This document shows positions 43,287 to 53,015 of a stretch of 64,000 nt of DNA, piece by piece. The position numbers were made by a program, and so were the translations under genes. Below the pieces are notes generated by a model. It saw nothing but the letters and a program-made list of their open reading frames with translations, searched no databases and was not told the DNA's origin. Source of the DNA: JBBQZP01 sp038207585 (GTDB taxonomy: Bacteria > Pseudomonadota > Alphaproteobacteria > Rhodobacterales > Rhodobacteraceae); the NCBI GenBank assembly GCA_038207585.1, contig JBBQZP010000004.1, forward strand, positions 106,255-170,254, given 5' to 3'. Position 1 is the first letter of the stretch; each line of letters begins with the position of its first letter.

Positions 43287-45290
43287 ATGTTCAAGAAGAT
43301 CCTGATCGCCAATCGGGGCGAGATTGCGTGCCGTGTGATCAAGACTGCGCGCCGGATGGGTATCGCCACTGTGGCCGTCTATTCCGACGCCGACCGGGGT
43401 GCCCTGCATGTGAAAATGGCGGATGAGGCGGTGCATATTGGTGCCTCGCCTGCCGCGCAAAGCTATATCGTGATCGACAAGATCATGGCGGCGGTCAAAG
43501 CCAGCGGCGCCGAGGCGGTGCATCCGGGCTACGGATTCCTGAGCGAAAACCGTAACTTCGCGGCGGCGCTTGAAGCAGCAGGCGTGGTGTTCATCGGCCC
43601 GCCCTCAGGCGCGATCGAGGCGATGGGCGACAAGATCACCTCAAAGAAAATCGCGCAGAAAGCGGGGGTCTCCACCGTTCCCGGCCATATGGGCCTGATC
43701 GCCGATGCCGAAGAGGCGGTTCGCATCGCCACGCAAATTGGCTATCCGGTGATGATCAAGGCGAGTGCTGGCGGTGGCGGCAAGGGCATGCGGATCGCCT
43801 GGAACGACGCTGAAGCGCGCGAGGGGTTTCAATCTTCGAAAAACGAGGCGGCGGCGAGTTTTGGCGATGACCGGATTTTCATCGAAAAATTCGTGACCCA
43901 ACCCCGCCATATCGAAATTCAGGTGCTGGCCGACGCGCATGGCAACTGCGTCTATTTGCACGAACGCGAATGTTCCATTCAGCGCCGCAACCAGAAGGTC
44001 ATCGAAGAAGCGCCCAGCCCGTTTCTGGATGATGCCACCCGCCGCGCGATGGGCGAACAGGCCTGCGCTTTGGCGCAAGCGGTGGGCTATATATCTGCGG
44101 GGACGGTGGAATTCATCGTCGACGGCGACCGGAATTTCTATTTCCTGGAGATGAACACGCGGTTGCAGGTCGAACATCCCGTGACCGAGCTGATCACCGG
44201 GGTGGACCTTGTAGAACAGATGATCCGCGTGGCGAATGGTGAAAAACTGCCGTTTGCGCAGGCCGACCTTAAAATCAACGGCTGGGCGATGGAATCGCGG
44301 CTTTATGCCGAAGACCCGTATCGCAACTTCCTGCCCTCGATCGGGCGGCTGACTCGCTATCGCCCGCCGGTGGAAGGCCAGACCCCGCGCGGCGGCATCG
44401 TGCGCAACGATACCGGCGTGTTCGAGGGCGGCGAGATCAGCATGTTCTACGACCCGATGATCGCGAAACTTTGCACCTGGGCGCCCACCCGTGCGCAGGC
44501 GATTGACGAGATGAGCATCGCGCTTGATACGTTCGAGGTGGAAGGCATTGGCCACAACCTGCCCTTTGTTGGGGCGGTCATGGACCATCCGCGCTTTCAG
44601 TCGGGCAATATCACGACGGCTTTCATTGCCGAGGAATATCCTGATGGATTTCAAGGCGCTACCCTGGACGGCGCCACCCTGCGCCGGGTTGCCGCCGCCG
44701 CCGCCGCGATGAACCGTGTGGCTGAAATTCGCCGTACCCGGATTTCCGGCACGATGGACAATCACGAACGCATGGTGGGTGATGATTGGGTGGCCAGCCT
44801 GCAGGGCGAGACGCATCAGATGCGCATCGCCGCTGATCGTGACGGGGCGACGGTGACCTTTGCGGATGGTGCGGCCCTGCGCGTCACCTCGGACTGGACG
44901 CCGGGGCAACCGTTGGCGCGGCTGATGGTCGATGGTGCGCCTTTGGTGATGAAGGTCGGCAAAATCCCCTCGGGGTTCCGTCTGCGCCTGCGCGGGGCCG
45001 ATGTGAAATGCCACATCCGCACGCCGCGTCAGGCGGAACTGGCCGCGCTGATGCCCGAAAAACTGCCGCCTGATACTTCGAAGTACCTCCTTTGCCCGAT
45101 GCCGGGGCTGATCGTCTCCATCGTGGTGGCCGAGGGCGACGAGGTGCAGGAAGGGCAGGCGCTTGCGACGGTTGAGGCGATGAAGATGGAAAACATCCTG
45201 AAAGCCGAACGCCGCGGGGTGGTGAAGCGCGTGGCGGCCAAGGCGGGGGCAAGCCTGCGTGTGGATGATGTGATATTGGAGTTTGAGTGA
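43287..45290 (+). CDS. pccA: Propionyl-CoA carboxylase alpha subunit (biotin carboxylase/BCCP) PccA
   Basis: The 667-residue protein has an N-terminal biotin carboxylase (LIANRGEIACRVIKTARRMG; ATP-grasp GGGGKGMRIAW near 165; EMNTRLQVEHPVTE near 290), a linker region and a C-terminal biotinyl domain. The biotinylated Lys633 lies in VEAMKMENIL. With PccB it carboxylates propionyl-CoA. It should depend on biotin brought in by BioMNY. Confidence 0.97.
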   Translation: MFKKILIANRGEIACRVIKTARRMGIATVAVYSDADRGALHVKMADEAVHIGASPAAQSYIVIDKIMAAVKASGAEAVHPGYGFLSENRNFAAALEAAGVVFIGPPSGAIEAMGDKITSKKIAQKAGVSTVPGHMGLIADAEEAVRIATQIGYPVMIKASAGGGGKGMRIAWNDAEAREGFQSSKNEAAASFGDDRIFIEKFVTQPRHIEIQVLADAHGNCVYLHERECSIQRRNQKVIEEAPSPFLDDATRRAMGEQACALAQAVGYISAGTVEFIVDGDRNFYFLEMNTRLQVEHPVTELITGVDLVEQMIRVANGEKLPFAQADLKINGWAMESRLYAEDPYRNFLPSIGRLTRYRPPVEGQTPRGGIVRNDTGVFEGGEISMFYDPMIAKLCTWAPTRAQAIDEMSIALDTFEVEGIGHNLPFVGAVMDHPRFQSGNITTAFIAEEYPDGFQGATLDGATLRRVAAAAAAMNRVAEIRRTRISGTMDNHERMVGDDWVASLQGETHQMRIAADRDGATVTFADGAALRVTSDWTPGQPLARLMVDGAPLVMKVGKIPSGFRLRLRGADVKCHIRTPRQAELAALMPEKLPPDTSKYLLCPMPGLIVSIVVAEGDEVQEGQALATVEAMKMENILKAERRGVVKRVAAKAGASLRVDDVILEFE

Positions 45291-45340
45291 AACCGGTTTG
45301 TCCGGGCAGATTTTGTATCGCCGGCGAGGACGCGCCCTAA

Positions 45341-45811
45341 TTACCGCCCCGCCGGGTTCCGCTCCAGCAATTCCTCGCGCCGGAGCGGCATCTTGTCGAT
45401 GGCGCGACTGATCTCGCGCACGTCCCAGGGCAGGGGCTTGCGGATTGTCACGGCCCCGTCCTTGTCCATCAGCACCAATGAGAACCCGCGCGGGCGCAGG
45501 CGCAGGCGCACGTCAGACCGGGCAGCGGGGTCGGTGTCGGTAATCACCACCACGTCGCGGTCGTAAAGGGCGTCGGGCCGGTCGGTGATGCGCTTCATCT
45601 GCAACTGGAACGCGGGGTCTTCGGGCGTGTCGGCAAACACCACCACGGGGCGCTTTTCCCAGCGCAATTCTTCCAGCGTGATCCCGGCGGCGTCGATGAT
45701 CTGCAACCCCAACTCGCTGTCATCGGTTGTGACTGCGGCGGCGGTCGTATCCTGGGCAATCGCACAAAGCGGCATGCAAACCGCAAAGATCAAATGGAAA
45801 AGCGGTTTCAT
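45341..45811 (-). CDS. DUF4174-type exported protein
   Basis: The start at 45811 gives 156 residues, with a signal peptide (MKPLFHLIFAVCMPLCAIAQ). LRWEKRPVVVFADTPEDPAF and DRDVVVITDTDP.. followed by GFSLVLMDKDGAVTIRKPLPWDVREISRAIDKMPLRR match the small DUF4174 family, a thioredoxin-like fold by description. It is on the opposite strand between pccA and the mutase gene. Function unknown. Confidence 0.75.
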   Translation of the reverse strand: MKPLFHLIFAVCMPLCAIAQDTTAAAVTTDDSELGLQIIDAAGITLEELRWEKRPVVVFADTPEDPAFQLQMKRITDRPDALYDRDVVVITDTDPAARSDVRLRLRPRGFSLVLMDKDGAVTIRKPLPWDVREISRAIDKMPLRREELLERNPAGR

Positions 45812-45907
45812 GGACCCTCCTGCTGTGCTTGATATAGGATATGGTGGGGGGAATGCCAAAGGGGCTATGACTCATTCCACGATGTGGCCGAAAAAAGGGA
45901 TTGCCCG

Positions 45908-48037
45908 ATGAGTGATGATCTTGCTGCCTGGCGTGCCCTTGCCACCCGCGATCTGCGCGGCGGCGATCCTGATGGGTTGGTCTGGCACACGCTGGAAGGC
46001 ATCGCGGTCAAAACTTTGTATACCGCCGCCGATACCGCCAGCCTTGCCCATATGGGCGGTGTGCCGGGGGTCGCCCCGTTCACGCGCGGGGTGCGGGCCA
46101 CGATGTATGCGGGCCGACCCTGGACGATCCGGCAATATGCCGGGTTCTCGACGGCCGAGGCGTCGAATGCATTCTATCGCCGTAACCTTGCCGCCGGACA
46201 GCAGGGCGTTTCGGTCGCCTTCGATCTGGCGACGCATCGCGGCTATGACAGCGATCATCCGCGCGTTGAAGGCGATGTCGGCAAGGCCGGGGTGGCGATT
46301 GATAGCGTCGAGGATATGAAAATCCTGTTCGACGGAATCCCGTTGGAAAAAGTCAGCGTTTCCATGACGATGAATGGCGCGGTGATCCCTATTCTTGCCA
46401 GCTTTATCGTCGCAGGTGAGGAACAAGGCGTGCCCCGCGCGGCCCTGTCGGGCACCATTCAGAATGATATTCTGAAGGAATTCATGGTCCGTAATACCTA
46501 TATCTACCCGCCCGAACCCAGCATGAGGATCGTCGCGGATATCATTGAATATACGGCAAAAGAGATGCCGAAGTTCAACTCGATCTCGATCTCGGGCTAC
46601 CACATGCAAGAGGCGGGCGCGAACCTTGTGCAGGAACTGGCCTTCACTTTGGCCGACGGGCGCGATTATGTGCGTGCGGCCATCGCGCGGGGCATGCCGG
46701 TTGATGATTTCGCGCCGCGCTTGTCGTTCTTTTTCGCCATCGGCATGAACGTGTTCATGGAGGCTGCGAAACTGCGCGCCGCCCGTCTGCTGTGGCACCG
46801 GATCATGGACGAATTTGGCGCGCAAAAGACCGAGAGCCTGATGCTGCGCACGCATTGCCAGACCTCCGGCGTCAGCCTGCAAGAGCAAGACCCCTACAAC
46901 AATGTGATCCGCACCGCGTATGAGGCGATGGCGGCGGTTCTGGGCGGCACGCAAAGCCTGCACACAAACGCGCTGGACGAGGCGATGGCCCTGCCCACCG
47001 AGTTTTCCGCCCGCATTGCACGCAATACACAGTTGATCTTGCAGGAAGAAACTGGAATCACCCATGTCGTCGATCCGCTGGCGGGCAGCTATTATGTCGA
47101 AAGCCTGACAGCAGAACTGGCCGACAAGGCCTGGACGCTGATGGAAGAGGTCGAGGCGATGGGCGGCATGACCAAGGCTGTCGCCGCGGGAATGCCAAAG
47201 CTGCGGATCGAGGAATCGGCGGCCAAACGGCAGGCGGCCATAGATCGCGGCGATGATGTTATTGTCGGCGTCAACAAATACCGGCTCGACAAGCAAGACC
47301 CGATCGACATCCTGGATATCGACAACGTGGCCGTGCGCGACGCACAGATCGCGCGGCTGACCCGGATTCGTGCGACCCGCGATCAGGCTGCTTGCGATGC
47401 AGCACTGGCAGACCTGACCCGCCGCGCAACCGAGGGCGGCAACCTTCTGGAGGCCGCCGTCACAGCCGCCCGTGCGCGTGCGACCGTGGGTGAGATCAGC
47501 CTTGCGATGGAACAGGTCTTCGGTCGGCACAGGGCAGAGGTGAAAACATTGGCAGGGGTTTACGGTGCCGCCTATGACGGTGATGCGGGGTTTGCGGCGA
47601 TTCAGGCGGATGTCGAGGCGTTTGCGGCAGAAGAAGGCCGCCGCCCCCGGATGCTGGTCGTCAAGATGGGGCAAGACGGGCACGACCGGGGCGCGAAAGT
47701 CATCGCCACCGCCTTTGCCGATATCGGCTTTGACGTTGACGTCGGCCCCCTGTTCCAAACCCCGGCCGAGGCCGCACAAGATGCCATCGACAATGATGTG
47801 CATGTCATCGGGATCAGTTCTCAGGCGGCGGGCCACAAGACGCTGGCCCCGAAACTGGTGCAAGCGCTGCGCGATGCGGGCGCGGGCGAAATACTGGTGA
47901 TCTGCGGCGGCGTCATCCCGCAGCAGGATTACCAGTTTCTCTACGATGCCGGGGTCAAGGCCATCTTCGGGCCGGGCACCAACATCCCCGACGCCGCCAA
48001 GGATATACTCAGCCTGATCCGCGCAGCGCGTCCCTGA
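45908..48037 (+). CDS. mcm: Methylmalonyl-CoA mutase
   Basis: The start at 45908 (709 residues) is preceded by AAGGGA about 8 bases upstream. The catalytic barrel includes RPWTIRQYAGFSTAEASNAFYR, VAFDLATHRGYDSDHPRV and SGYHMQEAGA. The B12-binding domain at the C-terminus has GQDGHDRGAKV, with the axial His592. It isomerises methylmalonyl-CoA to succinyl-CoA, completing the propionate route started by PccAB. The single-chain length fits the homodimeric form. No epimerase gene is seen here. Confidence 0.97.
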   Translation: MSDDLAAWRALATRDLRGGDPDGLVWHTLEGIAVKTLYTAADTASLAHMGGVPGVAPFTRGVRATMYAGRPWTIRQYAGFSTAEASNAFYRRNLAAGQQGVSVAFDLATHRGYDSDHPRVEGDVGKAGVAIDSVEDMKILFDGIPLEKVSVSMTMNGAVIPILASFIVAGEEQGVPRAALSGTIQNDILKEFMVRNTYIYPPEPSMRIVADIIEYTAKEMPKFNSISISGYHMQEAGANLVQELAFTLADGRDYVRAAIARGMPVDDFAPRLSFFFAIGMNVFMEAAKLRAARLLWHRIMDEFGAQKTESLMLRTHCQTSGVSLQEQDPYNNVIRTAYEAMAAVLGGTQSLHTNALDEAMALPTEFSARIARNTQLILQEETGITHVVDPLAGSYYVESLTAELADKAWTLMEEVEAMGGMTKAVAAGMPKLRIEESAAKRQAAIDRGDDVIVGVNKYRLDKQDPIDILDIDNVAVRDAQIARLTRIRATRDQAACDAALADLTRRATEGGNLLEAAVTAARARATVGEISLAMEQVFGRHRAEVKTLAGVYGAAYDGDAGFAAIQADVEAFAAEEGRRPRMLVVKMGQDGHDRGAKVIATAFADIGFDVDVGPLFQTPAEAAQDAIDNDVHVIGISSQAAGHKTLAPKLVQALRDAGAGEILVICGGVIPQQDYQFLYDAGVKAIFGPGTNIPDAAKDILSLIRAARP

Positions 48038-48040
48038 CCC

Positions 48041-48112
48041 TAATTCTGTTCAAAAATATCCTCTGGGGGAGAGGCGGATGCAATCCGGCCCGTGGGGGGC
48101 AGACAGCCCCCC
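48041..48112 (-). repeat. Dispersed intergenic element, copy 5, with GC hairpin
   Basis: On the minus strand a stem GGGGGGC/GCCCCCC (48094-48112) is followed by CTCT..AGAG and GATATTTTTGAACAGAA (48041-48073). It starts 9 bases after the stop of the minus-strand gene at 48121, in the direction of transcription. Confidence 0.55.
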
Positions 48113-48120
48113 TCTTGCTC

Positions 48121-48462
48121 CTATAGCTCGATGTCACTGCCCGGTGCGTGCGGCACGACCCGTGGCGCATCCGGTTTGCGCGGGATAAGGATATCGCCGT
48201 TGGGTTGCATCACGGGGGCGTCGTAATTGCCGATATCGTCGATCATCGCCATCAATTCGCGAAACTTCGGTTCAGCCTGTTTCAGCGCCTCGGTCATGTC
48301 CTTCAGCGCGGGTTCCATTTCCGACATCAGCCCGCGCAGCAACAGCTTTGCACCCTCCTGCATCAGATCGGTGCCTTGCTCCATCTCGCCCGCAGGCGGG
48401 TCCTGCGCCAAGGCGGGCGACAGGGACAGGCACAAAAGCGATGCGGATATAAGCTGTTTCAT
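48121..48462 (-). CDS. Small exported protein, unknown function
   Basis: The start at 48462 gives 113 residues with a signal peptide (MKQLISASLLCLSLSPALAQ). The middle has an amphipathic helix (LLLRGLMSEMEPALKDMTEALKQAEPKF in parts), then a Pro-rich tail DILIPRKPDAPRV. It is probably periplasmic. It follows the nuclease-like gene on the same strand after 37 bases. I do not recognise a named domain. Confidence 0.65.
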   Translation of the reverse strand: MKQLISASLLCLSLSPALAQDPPAGEMEQGTDLMQEGAKLLLRGLMSEMEPALKDMTEALKQAEPKFRELMAMIDDIGNYDAPVMQPNGDILIPRKPDAPRVVPHAPGSDIEL

Positions 48463-48499
48463 GCGGGCAATATAGGCACAGTTGACCCCGAATCCTAGA

Positions 48500-49525
48500 T
48501 CAGAGGTCGATATCAATCGTGACAGGGAAATGATCCGATGCGGTCAGCAGCGCTTCGCGCAATTCGGGCACGGCGAAACAATCGGGGTCGTTCAGCGGAT
48601 GCCATATCCGCCACTCCGGCGCGCGTGCGGCCAACCCCTTGGACAGCATTATGAAATCCAGAAGCGCCTCGAAATACCGTTTCTTGGGAGCCACATAGAA
48701 CCGCGAGGTCGTCGGCGCAATTCCCACCCTTTGGGCCAAAGCCATTGCGGCATGCGGGTCAGTCAGCCGCCATTCGGGCGCGTCCTCAATCCCCAGCACG
48801 ACCTCGACCCCCGAGCGGCCAAACAGCGCCTCGTATTCATCCAGCCCCGGCCCGTCGTTGAAATCGCCCAGCACGATCAGATCGTCGCCCGCCTCCAGTT
48901 GCGCGCGCACGCGCTGGCGAACCCAGAGGCATTGCGCCAGTTGTTTGCGGCGGTTGTCGATGGCAATCCGGTCCGCCGCCTTGCCACGGGCGGACCCCGG
49001 ACTTTTCGATTTGGCATGCACCCCGATCATCCGGAACACAGCGCCGCCTTTGGTGGTCATTGCAAGCTCCAGCGGCGGCTTGTCAAACCGCAGTGGCGCA
49101 AACCCTGTGTCTGTGTCCTGATCATAGCGGAACACACCGTCAAAGCGCGGCACCGGGTCGCCCGGCCCGCCTTGCGGGTCGTGCTGCGCGGTCAGCCGGT
49201 CGGGGTCGTACAGCAGCGTGATCTCTTGCTCGGTCTCGCTGACAAAGCCCGTTACGCCCTTGCGCGCACGGATGCCCACGGCAGCGGCAAAGGTTTCCAA
49301 CGCCTTGACGGACGACCGTTTGCGGTTGGTATCAGGCGCTTCGATCACCATCACCGCATCGGCATCCAACGCGGCAAACACGATCCCCAATGCCGCCAAC
49401 TGGTCGCGGCGGGTGACGTGATAGCGGCTGGAGGGCCCGCCATCCTCCAGCATCCGGCCCCGGTTATCGAACAGCGCGTTGAACCACTCGCAGTTATACG
49501 TCGCGATCCGCAGATGCTCGGCCAT
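48500..49525 (-). CDS. Endonuclease/exonuclease/phosphatase-family protein
   Basis: This 341-residue protein begins RIATYNCEWFNALF, typical of the EEP fold, and has GVHAKSK (His), LIVLGDFNDGP (metal Asp/Asn) and SDHFPVTIDI (catalytic Asp-His) at the C-terminus. It likely hydrolyses phosphodiesters or phosphomonoesters. There is no signal peptide. Its start overlaps the stop of the gene upstream by one base, so they are co-translated. Confidence 0.8.
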   Translation of the reverse strand: MAEHLRIATYNCEWFNALFDNRGRMLEDGGPSSRYHVTRRDQLAALGIVFAALDADAVMVIEAPDTNRKRSSVKALETFAAAVGIRARKGVTGFVSETEQEITLLYDPDRLTAQHDPQGGPGDPVPRFDGVFRYDQDTDTGFAPLRFDKPPLELAMTTKGGAVFRMIGVHAKSKSPGSARGKAADRIAIDNRRKQLAQCLWVRQRVRAQLEAGDDLIVLGDFNDGPGLDEYEALFGRSGVEVVLGIEDAPEWRLTDPHAAMALAQRVGIAPTTSRFYVAPKKRYFEALLDFIMLSKGLAARAPEWRIWHPLNDPDCFAVPELREALLTASDHFPVTIDIDL

Positions 49526-50220
49526 CAGGCGGCAAGCCGGGTCGAAAGCTCATCCCAGGCGGCGTTGATGGCGATCAACCGGCGTTCGGCCAGTTTCACC
49601 GCCTCGGGGGGCACGCCGCGCGCGATCATCCGGTCGGGGTGGCAATCGCGCACCGCCTGTTTCCACGCGGCCCGCGCCTCGGTCAGGGATGCGCCATCGG
49701 GCAGGCCCAAAACGTCGAACGGGTCGGGCACGGCCTGATCCACAAACCGCGCGTGCAGGCTGCGGAAACACCGATCCCCCACGCCGAAAATCTGCGCCAC
49801 ATCACGCAGGAATACATCTTCCTTGGGGTGATATTCACCGTCGGCCAAGGCGATGTGAAACAGGCCCTCCAAAAGATCGACCAGCAGTTTGCGTTCATCT
49901 CCGAACATCGTGCTGATCTTGCGGGCATAGGCGTCGAACCCCGCCACGTCCTGCCGGGCAAGGTTGAAGACATGGGCGGCATTCGCCTCTTCTTCCGGCG
50001 GAATCACGAAAATCTCGCGGAAGGCCGCGACCTCGTTGCGCGTCACATGGCCGTCGGCCTTTGCCATCTTGGCCCCCAGCGCGATGACGGCGATGGTAAA
50101 GGCGACGGATCGTTCGGGGGCCGGGTCGCCCGCACCGCGCAGCTTTTCGAAAACCGCAACAAGCCCTTCGCCAGCGGCAAGGGCAGACAGAGCGTCAGAG
50201 ATGCGGGACCAAAGCGACAT
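49525..50220 (-). CDS. TerB/DjlA-like protein with C-terminal J domain
   Basis: The start at 50220 gives 231 residues. The N-terminal part (about 35-150) is a TerB-like helical domain (KMAKADGHVTRNEVAAFREIF; IALADGEYHPKEDVFL). The C-terminal ~65 residues are a DnaJ domain with CHPDRMI, which carries the HPD motif. It probably works with DnaK as a co-chaperone, as DjlA does, but lacks DjlA's N-terminal membrane segment. Confidence 0.8.
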   Translation of the reverse strand: MSLWSRISDALSALAAGEGLVAVFEKLRGAGDPAPERSVAFTIAVIALGAKMAKADGHVTRNEVAAFREIFVIPPEEEANAAHVFNLARQDVAGFDAYARKISTMFGDERKLLVDLLEGLFHIALADGEYHPKEDVFLRDVAQIFGVGDRCFRSLHARFVDQAVPDPFDVLGLPDGASLTEARAAWKQAVRDCHPDRMIARGVPPEAVKLAERRLIAINAAWDELSTRLAA

Positions 50221-50252
50221 GGGGCGCAGCATAAACCGGCTTTGCGGCGGTG

Positions 50253-50762
50253 TCAGGAGAGGATTTTCTGCATCAGCACAAGATCCCAGCGTTTCCCGAA
50301 TTTCTGACCGACCTCGGGCAGGATCACCGTATCGGAAAAACCGATGGCGCGGTGAAAGGCGATACCGTCGGGGTTGCCGGAACTGACCCCGCCGATCAGG
50401 CAATGCAGGCCCGCCGCCCGCGCGTGATCTTCCAGCGCCTGCATCAGGGCACGCCCCGTCCCCTGCCGCCGCGCCACCGGGGCCAGCAGCACAGTATGCT
50501 CTGCCGTATCGCGATAGCCGGGGCCGGGGCGAAAATGGCCATAGGTGGCAAATCCGATGGCCTCGGCCCGTCTGGCGGTCTTTCCGGCAGCCTCTTCCGC
50601 GACCAGAAAGGGAAAGCCCGCCGCCGCGCGCTCTGCGATCAGGGCTTCGATGTCGGTGGAGATCTTTTCGGCGGTGGTGAAAGTCATCGCCGTGTCGCGG
50701 ATGATCGGGTTCCAGATCGCCAGAATCGCCGGAATGTCGCTTGGCAAGACCGTGCGGATCAT
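50253..50762 (-). CDS. GNAT-family N-acetyltransferase (phosphinothricin acetyltransferase-like)
   Basis: The start at 50762 gives 169 residues (MIRTVLPSDIPAILAIWN). TVLLAPVARRQGTGRALMQALEDHARAAGL is the acetyl-CoA-binding motif A, and SGNPDGIAFHRAIGF motif B. It resembles Pat/YncA-type amino-group acetyltransferases. It overlaps the upstream VOC gene by 4 bases. The substrate is unknown. Confidence 0.82.
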   Translation of the reverse strand: MIRTVLPSDIPAILAIWNPIIRDTAMTFTTAEKISTDIEALIAERAAAGFPFLVAEEAAGKTARRAEAIGFATYGHFRPGPGYRDTAEHTVLLAPVARRQGTGRALMQALEDHARAAGLHCLIGGVSSGNPDGIAFHRAIGFSDTVILPEVGQKFGKRWDLVLMQKILS

Positions 50763-51376
50763 TCGATCCAACGCGGTCCGTGAGGTGTGGCAAAACGCGC
50801 GCGCATTGCCTTTTGCGGCCCGTCGATCAGCGTCACGCGAGGGTCGGCCATCAACCCCGCCAGCGCAAGGCGCAGCGCTGACGCCTGTGGATGCGCAATC
50901 TCCAGCAGGTCCAGCCGCACGCCCACATCGGGCAGGCGTTGTGAGGGGTGGGCGGCCCCGTCCCACGCAATCAGCGCCGGAAACGCGCCGTCAAAGGGCA
51001 GGCAGCCATCACCCGGCACCGCCATAGTCCAGCGCAGATCGCCGCGTGACAGAGCCACGGGCGTGCCTGTGCCGGGCGGGCAAAGCGCCAGATCTCGCCC
51101 CAGATCATCGCTTTGCGCGATCCAGTTGGTCAGTCGTGGCGGGCCTGCAAAATGGTCCAGATCAAACCAGCGCGGCCATGTGGGGCGGGGGGCTTCGGGG
51201 TCAATCGCGATGACCTCAAGATACACATCGCCAAGGCCCAACAGCCGATTGTGCGTGCCCATATGCGGATGCTGGCCTCCGCCCGCCAAAGCCACGCCCA
51301 GCCTTTCTTCGACCCATGCAACACCTTCGGCAAGGGTTGCCGCGCTGATCGCCAGATGGTCCAGTCGCAGGGTCAT
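50759..51376 (-). CDS. VOC/glyoxalase-like protein
   Basis: The 205-residue protein begins MTLRLDHLAISAATLAEGVAWVEERLG, a vicinal-oxygen-chelate fold start, and has THNRLLGLGDVYLEVIAID. It resembles the glyoxalase-like domain of PF13468 type. Metal ligands are His and Glu in those motifs. It overlaps the ppx stop by 4 bases and the next gene by 4, so it belongs to a tight four-gene run. Function unknown. Confidence 0.72.
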   Translation of the reverse strand: MTLRLDHLAISAATLAEGVAWVEERLGVALAGGGQHPHMGTHNRLLGLGDVYLEVIAIDPEAPRPTWPRWFDLDHFAGPPRLTNWIAQSDDLGRDLALCPPGTGTPVALSRGDLRWTMAVPGDGCLPFDGAFPALIAWDGAAHPSQRLPDVGVRLDLLEIAHPQASALRLALAGLMADPRVTLIDGPQKAMRARFATPHGPRWIE

Positions 51377-52923
51377 TCGCCGCTGATCACCTGTGGCGTG
51401 GCGTGAAGCGCCAGCGCCAGTGCCTTGAACCGAGCCTGCGCCACCTCGCCGAACAGACCCGTGCCGCGCGGGGTAAGGGTTAGCTCCAGAACGCTTTTCT
51501 TTGATTGCCAGCGCAATTCCCCAGCCTCCTCGGGGTGGGCGATGGAAAACATCGCGCCAAAGCGCATGGCTTTGCCCAAAACCTCGGCCTCTTGCATCTC
51601 ATCATCGGTCAGCAGGCGAAACAGAGGTTCCATCCGCGACCCCGCGCGGCTGTTCTTGTAGCGGTGCAGAAGGGCCAGCCCCAGAAACACCCGCCCCGGA
51701 TGATCCAGCCCGCCCAGATTGGCGCGCGTCGCGTTGTCAAAACAGGCTTCGGCGCGGTAATCGGGATGCGCGCGCCAAGTCGTGTCGTGTAAAAGGCAGG
51801 CGGTTTTCACCAGCCGCAGCTTGTCAGGGCTGGCATCGGAAAAGATCGGCGCCAGGAAGGTGAACAGCTTCTTGCCGAAACCGGGGATGCGGGCCTGCGT
51901 CGCCTCGGTTGCACGCGCGGCCTCGATCAGCGGGTCACGGGCGCGCAATCGGTCGGGCATCTGTTCATAAAGCAGGCCCTCTCGGATGCCATAAGCGGAA
52001 ATGTCGATTTCCGAGGGTTTGAAGATTTTCACCAATTCGCGCAGCACTTCGCAGGCCAAGGGCACCAGCGCCATGCGTTCCGCCCCGGTTCCGGTGCGCG
52101 CACGCAGATCGGCAGAATCATGTGCGGCGATCCAGTCCAGCGTGTCGAGCAAGGACTTGGGCTGCATCCGGTATTCGTGCAGCACGGTCAGCGGATAATT
52201 TCGCCGCTCCATATCCAGCCGGGCGATCACGCGCCACGAACCGCCCACCAGATAGATCCGCTCACCTTCAGATTTCAGCAGCGATTGCAGTGATTTAAGG
52301 TGGCTGCGGATATGTTCGCGGCGTTCTGGGGCGCCACCTTCCACCTGTTGCAGGCGGAACGGGCCCAGCGGGGTTGTGCCGCGTTTGCCGACCTTGCCGC
52401 TGCCGATGCGCGCCAATTCCATCGAGTTGCCGCCGATGTCGCAGACGATCCCGGTCGCATCGGGCCAACCCAGAAGCACGCCTTGCGCTGACAGACGCGC
52501 CTCTTCGTCACCGTCGATCACGGTCATCTTCAGGCCGGTCTGGCGCAGCACTTCTGTCTGAAAGGCGGGTCCGTCCGTCGCCTCGCGCACCGCGGCCGTG
52601 GCCACCACAGTCAGCGGCGATATCGCCATGCCTTCGGCCAACAGCGCAAAACGGCGCAGGGCGGCAATCGCACGTTCCTTGCCGCGCGGGTTCAGCATGC
52701 CGGTCTGTGCCAGCCCTTGGCCAAGGCCCGCCATGACCTTTTCGTTATAGAAGTACGCCGGGCTGCGGGCTGCCCCGTCAAACACCACCATCCGCACCGA
52801 GTTGGAGCCCACATCGACCACGCCGACCCGGCTTAGCGCGCGCGCCGAGGGGTCGTCAAATAACGGGCGGCCAAATATGCCAGCGTCGTCCGCAGGTTCG
52901 GTCAGATCGGCTGCTTCGGGCAT
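51373..52923 (-). CDS. ppx: Exopolyphosphatase, Ppx/GppA family
   Basis: The 516-residue protein has the phosphate-1 motif VVDVGSNSVRMVVFDG (35-50), GIVCDIGGNSMELARI, and a C-terminal HD-like region with LLHDTTW (His-Asp). It cleaves terminal phosphate from polyphosphate, and may hydrolyse pppGpp. It lies downstream of ppk on the same strand with 92 bases between. The following VOC gene overlaps its end. Confidence 0.9.
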   Translation of the reverse strand: MPEAADLTEPADDAGIFGRPLFDDPSARALSRVGVVDVGSNSVRMVVFDGAARSPAYFYNEKVMAGLGQGLAQTGMLNPRGKERAIAALRRFALLAEGMAISPLTVVATAAVREATDGPAFQTEVLRQTGLKMTVIDGDEEARLSAQGVLLGWPDATGIVCDIGGNSMELARIGSGKVGKRGTTPLGPFRLQQVEGGAPERREHIRSHLKSLQSLLKSEGERIYLVGGSWRVIARLDMERRNYPLTVLHEYRMQPKSLLDTLDWIAAHDSADLRARTGTGAERMALVPLACEVLRELVKIFKPSEIDISAYGIREGLLYEQMPDRLRARDPLIEAARATEATQARIPGFGKKLFTFLAPIFSDASPDKLRLVKTACLLHDTTWRAHPDYRAEACFDNATRANLGGLDHPGRVFLGLALLHRYKNSRAGSRMEPLFRLLTDDEMQEAEVLGKAMRFGAMFSIAHPEEAGELRWQSKKSVLELTLTPRGTGLFGEVAQARFKALALALHATPQVISGE

Positions 52924-53015
52924 TGTCGGCTCCGCCTCGTTTCACTGCGCCGGACCATGCCGCCGATGAGGCCGAGGGTCAACGATTCCACGCAGCGCGA
53001 ATGGATGGCCGCAGG

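Noticed and set aside
42655..43305. Frame of 216 residues starting after the hypothetical gene
   Set aside because: It runs through two strong terminators and across the glycine-zipper lipoprotein gene, which has a good ribosome site and signal peptide in another frame.
45872..47863. 663-residue frame opposite methylmalonyl-CoA mutase
   Set aside because: The mutase frame is complete with its B12 motif; the other frame is an antisense shadow.
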